64,000 bases of DNA from Tilletia caries (Eukaryota > Basidiomycota > Exobasidiomycetes > Tilletiales > Tilletiaceae): positions 216,001 to 280,000 of the forward strand of contig JALUTQ010000003.1 of assembly GCA_032718865.1 (NCBI GenBank), read 5' to 3'. How positions within the stretch are numbered: the first letter of the stretch is position 1; every line of letters begins with the position of its first letter. This document shows positions 58,290 through 64,000 of this stretch, in pieces. The translations under genes and the position numbers were made by a program. Below the pieces are notes generated by a model. That model worked only from the letters and a program-made list of their open reading frames with translations. It did no database searches and was not told the origin of the DNA.

Positions 58290-59757
58290 TAAGGATGGGC
58301 GCGGAGTAAGCCCCGGAGTAGGTTTCCCGGAGTTCCCCAACTAGTCGGGGCCTCACTCCGGGGGAGTACGGAGTACGGAGTGCATTTTCGAGGATTTGCT
58401 CCTGCTGATTGAATTCTGCAGGAGTGCGGAGCGCAAGCCTGTCATGTCCCCGGAGTACGGAGTGACTAGCTCGAATGCCAGACGGAGTGCGGAGTTTCCC
58501 CGAAACTCCGGGGCGCTCCGGGGCCTTGCCTTGTTCAAAATCAGGTCGCAATTTTTGAACATTTCAGTCCGAAATGGGCATATTCTGCTCTGGTTTTCAA
58601 AAATTTGGCAGAATTCTTTTTCAGATTTCTCATTTGGGGTTCATATTTTTGTGTTTTTTTGAGCTCTACGACCGCCAACGATGATTCTGTCGAACAAAAA
58701 AAACATGGTTGGAAGAGCGGCAATCAATGAAAGGGTCCACATTTCTCAAGTTTTGTAGGACCTCTGCGAACTTTCCCCGGAGCACGGAGTTTCGGGGGAG
58801 TAGTCGCGCTCCGTCACCCCGGAGTACGGAGTGGACTTTAAAATTTTACTAAATTTAGCCGGAGTACGGAGCTGGCGCAATGAGATGGGGAGATTCTGTG
58901 CGGAGCGCGGAGTGGAGTTGGGGCGACTGCCTGAAAATGAGCGGAGTACGGAGCGTGAAAAAGCATCTCAAATAAGGTTGTCCCCGGAGTAACGCGGAGG
59001 GCTCCGCCTCCGCACTTCCAAATTCCGCCGGAATTTTGACTTTTTGAGGCGAGCTCCGCCTCCGCAGACTAAGACAGAGCTGAAAAACCAGCTCCGCGTT
59101 CCGACGGAATTATACAAAAGTTGAAATCCCAGCTCCGCGCTCCGCATTTTTTCTGTGCGTTTTCATAATGCTCCTCCGTGCTCCGTGTATGCGGAGCGCG
59201 GAATCCCGTCGGAGCGCAGTGGTGGTATAAGTTGCCCTCAGAATGACTCTAATACAATCAGAGCTATAAGTTCACCGTCCGACATTGTTGCGGTATTGAC
59301 TCCAGTGCTATTTTGAAGCTCTCAACGGATGATGGTGCCTGTCTGATCCCCTGAGCGGGTCTCGACGATGACTGTTTTCTCGGAATTCCGCACATTTCCG
59401 CGCATCGTTTGCGGAATTCCGGCGGAGCGCACCCAAAATGAGGTCACGTGACCCCTATTTTCGACTATCATGTGACGGTGCGACCTCATAGCTCCGTCGG
59501 AATTCCGCGGAAATTCCGCCGGAATTGTCACATCATTTTGACGGCTCCGTGCTCCGCACTTTTGGCCAGTGGGCCCAGGAGTGGGCTCCGTGCTCCGCGT
59601 AAATTCCGGCGGAGTCCTCCAAGCGGACTCCGTGCTTTTTTAAGATCAAAAATGTCTCAAAAGTGGGTTCCGCGGTCCGCCTCCGGCGGAGCCCTCCATC
59701 GGAGGAGTGCGGAGTCCGCAAAACCCCAGCTCCGCGTCAACTCCGGGGACACTCTTA
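58290..59757. mobile_element. Inverted copy of the CTCCG-rich element (about 1,468 bp)
   Basis: Reverse-complement copy of 55693-57216, starting TAAGGATGGGCGCGGAG at 58290. The far end differs: it stops at GTCAACTCCGGGGACACTCTTA instead of the usual terminus, and no target duplication is seen. The two copies form a large inverted repeat around the first exons of the recombinase gene. Confidence 0.8.
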
Positions 59758-59773
59758 GGCTTGAGTGCCCACA

Positions 59774-61588
59774 ATGCACAAGCTTGCGGGGGCAAATCCA
59801 AGTCCGCTTAGCGCGGACGGGTACGAGAAGATGCTCAAGGACCTCGACCTCTTCCACGCCTACAGTGAGGTCGTCGAGGGCCTTCGCTCCGGTTTCGACT
59901 TCGGAATTCCTCCCGTTTCCTCTTTCCGTTCCCCTCCTAATCACGGCTCCGCTACCAACGATTTCGACACGCTCAACGCCTCCATCGACAAGGAGGTCTC
60001 TCTCGGTCGTTCCCTTGGCCCTTTCTCTCAGGATCAAGTGGAAGAAATGCTCGGCCCGTTCCAGACTTCGCCACTCGGCCTCGTCCCTAAACCAAACGGG
60101 AAGTGGCGCATGGTGCAAGATTTCTCCTACCCCAAGAAGGGGGCTTACGCTTCAGTCAACTCTTACATCGAGTCGGACGAGTTCGTCTGCGCTTGGGACG
60201 GTTTCCTCGCTCTCGTTGACTTGGTGAGTTTTCGTTTCACGCTCTTTCCGTTTCCGTCTCCTCGCTCTTGAGATTCGTCTCCGCTACCTCTTTGCCCGCC
60301 ATTGGTCGCTCTCTCGCTCCCGCCCCTTCGTGGGTCGTTTCACGTCTCCGCTTTGCCCTGATGGGTCGTTTCACGCTCCATACCGTTCCTGGTACTGCTA
60401 CTGATACACGCTCGCTCTCGCTCCCCGCCTTTTCAGATTCGTTCGTTTCCCAGCGGCTCTGATGCCGCAATGGCCGATGCAGGGGAAGCCTTCCGGGCTA
60501 TCCCTGCTCGTCCGGACCAGCTGCCCGGTCTCGTCTACAAGACGCCGGATAACCGTTTCATTGTCGACCTTCGTCTCCCCTTTGGCTTGGCCTCAGCCAC
60601 TGGCGTGTGGGGTCTCGTCGCGGACGCCACGAGGGCGATTATCGAGCGCCTTTTCGAGAAGGAGGGTGTCCGGGTGGTCAAATGGGTTGACGACTTCGTG
60701 TTCGTCCGGCCCCCAACCTGCCCGGTGTCCCTGGACGACATCATGGCTGCGACTGCTCCGCTTGGCTTCCCGTGGCATGCCACGAAACGATCCGCTTTTG
60801 CTCCAACCATACGATTCATCGGCTTCCATTTCGACCTACACCACTACACCGTATGGCTGCCTGACGACAAGGCGGCGAAGTTCCTTGATCGCATAAAGGT
60901 GTTCACGACACGCGGACCGATATCGCTCAAGCAGACTCAAGAGGTCATCGGCTCCCTCCAGCACGTGGCCGTCATGGCGCGCGACCTCGCTCCCTACCTC
61001 TCGGAGATGGTCGCCTCCCTTTACGCGTTCGAAGACAAGAACCCGTTCGCCAAGTTGTTCGTTGGCGACAAGGTTAGGAGCGACGCAAAGGAGTGGGTCT
61101 CAGCACTCTCCTCCAACTTCCGTCGGTCCTTCGCTGCTCCCGGTCCTCCATTCGAGTTGCCGATTTACGTTGATGCCTCCACGGAGTGGGGCGTGGGCAT
61201 CCTGGTTGGCGAGCGTTGGGCTGCGTGGCGGCTTCAACCCGGTTGGGAAGCCGATGCTAGCGGGATCCTCTGGGCCGAAGCCATCGCTCTTGAGTTCGGA
61301 ATCCTCGCTGCTCTCGCGCTCGGTGCTGAAGGTCACTCGGTACTCGTTCACGGCGACAACCAAGGCGTGATTGGTTCGTTCCGACGCGGCCGTAGCCGCG
61401 GTCGCCAAGCGAACTCGGTGCTCAAGAGGATCCTCAAGCTGGAACGGACCTGGCGCGTAGAGGTCCGTGTCACGTACATTCGCTCTGCCGACAATCCGGC
61501 TGACGGCCCCTCTCGGGGGGGAGTTCCCGTCCGGCCCACAGTTGGCCCCGTTTCCGATCCCCGCACAAGCCCAACCTTTTCTCAATGA
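59774..61588 (+). CDS. DIRS-type reverse transcriptase/RNase H (element C)
   Basis: Two exons, 59774-60223 and 60437-61588 (534 codons counting the stop), joined in phase across a GTGAGT...TTTTCAG intron (60224-60436). RT: LGPFQTSPLGLVPKPNGKWR, LPFGLASATG and catalytic WVDDFVFV. RNase H has all four acids: IYVDASTEWG, WAEAIALEFG, VHGDNQGVIG and SADNPADGPSRG. The stop overlaps the YR start (ATGA, 61585-61588). The ORF is intact. An intron kept in a retrotransposon RT implies use of unspliced RNA for replication or no recent transposition. Confidence 0.88.
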
Positions 61589-62946
61589 AATACGCCTCAC
61601 TGAATAAGTTCCTCGCGGAACGAAAGCGGCGGGTTCGGGCGAAGGCGATGATCTTGCCGGTCGCGGGGACCAGCAAGGCAAGTTCATCAACGCCTCCTTC
61701 CATTCCCTCTCCGCTCCCATCCCCTGGCGTCCCCCTGTCCACGAAGGGGGGTCCACCTGGTCATGCAGATGGTAAACGTATCAAGAGCATCGATCTCATG
61801 CTTCGCACTGCCGCTCTCGCTGCCCCTCCGGGCCCGCTCCGTTCGCGCTCCGGTTCTAGTTTCGACCCTGACGGCTCTCTTTCGGCAAACGTCTCTTCCG
61901 TTCTTTCGGCTTCGCTTGAACCCTCCACCCGTAGCAAGTATGGCACGGCCGCACGGGCATCAGGAAGTTCCGAGCTTTCTGCGACGCTCTCGACATCCCG
62001 CTTCTCCGAACGTTACCCAATCTCTCGAGATCTTCTTCTCGCCTTCGTCTGTTCTTTCGCTGGCAAGGTTCGACGCAAGACCGTCAGCGACTACTTGACG
62101 GGCTTGGCTAGCTGGCACGCCATGTGGAATCGGCCTTGGATTCGGCATAACTCCATTACCGTCGCCCTTCAAGGTATCGCTCGCCTCGCTCCCCCTCCCA
62201 ACGACGAACGTCTCCCCATCCTCACGGAGGATATGCTTGCGGTCCGAGGCGAGCTCGATATCGACAACGATCCTCGTCATGCTGCCGTGTGGGCCTGCGC
62301 TATGGTGTCCTGGTGGACCTGTTGTCGATTGTAGGAGACCACGCTCCCCGGGCTTTCACACTTCGTTCCCACACGACATCCTTCTCGTTCATCGCTCGGT
62401 CGTCCTCGGCTCATCGCTCCGTCGAACGCGCTTCTCGTGGACGTGTCCTTCCCCTGGACGAAGTCGACCAGGACCGCAGGCATCGTCAAAGCCGTCGTAT
62501 CTGTCGGTGGTCGACTGGACCCGCTTGCGGCGCTCCTTCATCACCTCTCGCTCTCCCCGGTTGATCACGCTCTCGCTTCCTCGACTCCGCTCTTCGCCTT
62601 TCGCTCTAATGACTCTCCTCCCGGCTCGCTTCTTCGTCCGCTCACCAAGATTGAATTCCTGGCGGAGTTTAACGCTGCTCTCGTTCGCGCCGGTCGTGTC
62701 GCCTTCCTGGGGCACTCGTTCCGCATTGGCGGCGCCACTGTCCATTGGCATGCTGGCGCCGCGGTCGCAGACATCAAGCTGCTTGATGGTTGGACCAGCA
62801 ACTCGGTAAATCGGTATCTTCGAGATTACGGTCGCGGCCTCCTCGCCGTCCATCAGCGTACCGCTGCCTCGATTGCCAACGTCTCCTCGGCTCAACCCGT
62901 TCCCCTCGCTCCCGTTTCGCTTCCCGCTCCCGCTCCACGTCCCTGA
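61585..62946 (+). CDS. DIRS-type tyrosine recombinase with one nonsense codon (element C)
   Basis: ATG 61585 overlaps the RT stop. The frame runs to 62946 with a single in-frame TAG at 62332-62334. Box I reads CRL-stop-ETTLPG, where element B has CRLSETTSPS, so a TCG to TAG change fits. After the stop come SFPWTKSTRTAG, H-x-x-R (GHSFRIGGATVHW) and the tyrosine (VNRYLRDYG). Apart from that codon all catalytic features are present. Confidence 0.88.
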
Positions 62947-63305
62947 TCTCTCATCTCGTCTCGCTCCCGCTCACGCTCGCATTCTGTCCTAATGCTTCTC
63001 TCGCTTTTCATGTGATTCATCATTCTTATTCATTCACGACTCGTTTTTTGGATTTCCTCGTTTGCATGTGTACTGAGCGTCGGAGGCATCCCTCCGCGTC
63101 TTCGCCACTGGGTGCTTCGGCTGTCCACCCCAGGCCCTTGGTCCTGCGCTGCCCCCCCGCGTCGCTACGCTCCTTCCTTCGGGATGTCGATCGGCGGCGG
63201 GCCAGCTTGGATTATTGGGTCTCGCTCGTTACTGTGGCCGGTCAGACCCACGAACTTGGGTCTTACACATGCACGTGTATCATTCGATACTCCGTGCTAC
63301 GCTCA
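62947..63305 (+). repeat. 3' tail of DIRS element C with terminal hairpin
   Basis: A T/C-rich untranslated stretch, then a hairpin AGACCCA-N6-TGGGTCT (63244-63263) followed by ATGCACGTGTATC. At 217-232 and 7618-7633 the stem is AGACCTA/TAGGTCT, a paired change, with the same downstream motif. Confidence 0.65.
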
Positions 63306-64000
63306 CGCCTTTAGATTCAGAAGTCTCCCACGAGAAGGGAGCGAGGACACTGATGCTGGCTGTACAGTAGGGTCTCAAAAGTTTGTACCCAAACAACTTT
63401 TGGGACATTTCATGACACCTTCACTCCTTGACAAGATACACAACCACACAACAAGACATACATGAAACTGGTATTCAGCGTTTCCTTGTGTTGTCCTCTA
63501 CTCATTCGTGCCCCAGTCAATATCGCTGGGCCGCAGACTGGCTACGTTACCTTGCTCATAAGTCATAATTTCATATCACGGTGCCCAGATTTCTTGTGAC
63601 CACAGCGCCTTCCACAGAGCACCTACTGGCAATGTTAGAGTCTTTAATGGTAGGTCCTATCCTCTCCTAAAAGTCTTTCACTTTGCGATCTGGGCCTTCG
63701 CAAGGTGGCTGGCGGTTGACAGCCAAGTGAAGTTTCAGCCATGTAAATCGGATCGGAGTCAAAAATTTCATAGGCGTCTAGGAAGGTCTTAACTGACCCT
63801 ACAGACACAGGACTCGACCAGACTATGGCAATGCTACATACCTTTGACTTCTGTAAGAACCGTAGGAAGTTTTTGAGGTACCATATCGAGCTTCCCAAGG
63901 TAAGAATATTTATTCGATGTTGGCTCTTTGCCCTCCTTGTTTTCACACGGCTGCCATTTCAAGGCCCGGACTAAGATCGCATTTCTCAAGAGAGCAATAT
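63306..64000. other. Right edge of the window, nothing recognised
   Basis: No ORF with recognisable features. The sequence is less GC-rich, and I see no repeat of the 3' tail, so a second split-repeat copy for element C is not in view. Confidence 0.5.

Larger units (their letters stand above)
59758..63300 (+). mobile_element. 5'-truncated DIRS/Ngaro-like element (element C)
   Basis: Contains RT/RNase H and tyrosine recombinase ORFs and a 3' tail. There is no gag: the element begins directly at the edge of the inverted MITE. The tail (63180-63280) matches the 3' end at 155-245, including a terminal hairpin. Confidence 0.8.

Noticed and set aside
54613..59757. Several ORFs of 60-150 codons in CTCCG-rich DNA (e.g. 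56790-57230)
   Set aside because: They lie in MITE inverted repeats, appear in mirror copies on both strands, and show no domain.
63644..63946. 100-codon minus-strand ORF at the right edge
   Set aside because: No recognisable motif, and start context and composition do not stand out.

Overview
The window is eukaryotic: genes carry short GT-AG introns of about 50-210 bp, there are no operons, and the conserved genes are fungal. They are a Fus3/Kss1-type (TEY) MAP kinase, an ankyrin-containing arginine N-methyltransferase of the RMT2 type, and a mitochondrial succinate-semialdehyde dehydrogenase. A basidiomycete is the best fit, from intron style and the transposon mix (hAT, PIF/Harbinger, DIRS/Ngaro, a DUF3435-type recombinase). 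I cannot name the genus. Only about a third of the window looks like host gene; the rest is mobile DNA, much of it nested.

Layout. 1-7726: the 3' end of a DIRS/Ngaro-type retroelement, with two identical 141-bp repeats (185-325, 7586-7726). A 6,847-bp hAT transposon (566-7412, 8-bp target duplication GATTCAAT) sits between them and carries a transposase gene and a protein kinase gene. 7727-24480: three copies on the minus strand of an unrecognised multi-pass membrane protein gene (8020-11415, 12444-15808, 19784-23235). An RMT2 gene lies between copies 2 and 3, and ~250-bp repeats lie upstream of copies 2 and 3. 24752-34689: a 96-codon gene for a small secreted cysteine-rich protein, split by 9,561 bp of nested mobile DNA (25029-34589, TCA duplication) that contains a decayed DIRS element and several MITEs. 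36560-38061: the MAP kinase. 38747-42947: a two-gene Harbinger transposon whose right end is 109 bp before the SSADH start codon (43057-45110). 45904-48953: a second hAT-type element (TSD TGCCCTCC) with no transposase, carrying a Ser/Lys-rich ORF and a broken kinase-like gene. 49120-49740: a 621-bp hAT MITE. 51680-52030: an importin-beta gene fragment. 52375-63300: nested YR elements, namely a broken DIRS, a DUF3435-type tyrosine recombinase gene cut by a 1,524-bp MITE (TSD GAATCGGG), an inverted MITE copy, and a 5'-truncated DIRS with an intact RT/RNase H ORF.

Main result. Two independent hAT-type elements, each bounded by TIRs and a perfect 8-bp target duplication, carry protein-kinase sequence between their ends. 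In one the kinase looks catalytically complete and sits beside the transposase; in the other it is decayed. I do not know of a described hAT lineage with a kinase as a standing passenger. Second in interest are the split secreted-protein gene, where removing the insertion and one TSD copy restores the frame exactly, and the mosaic membrane-protein triplication.

Limits: exon boundaries are read by eye, family calls rest on remembered motifs, and no alignment or database search was run.
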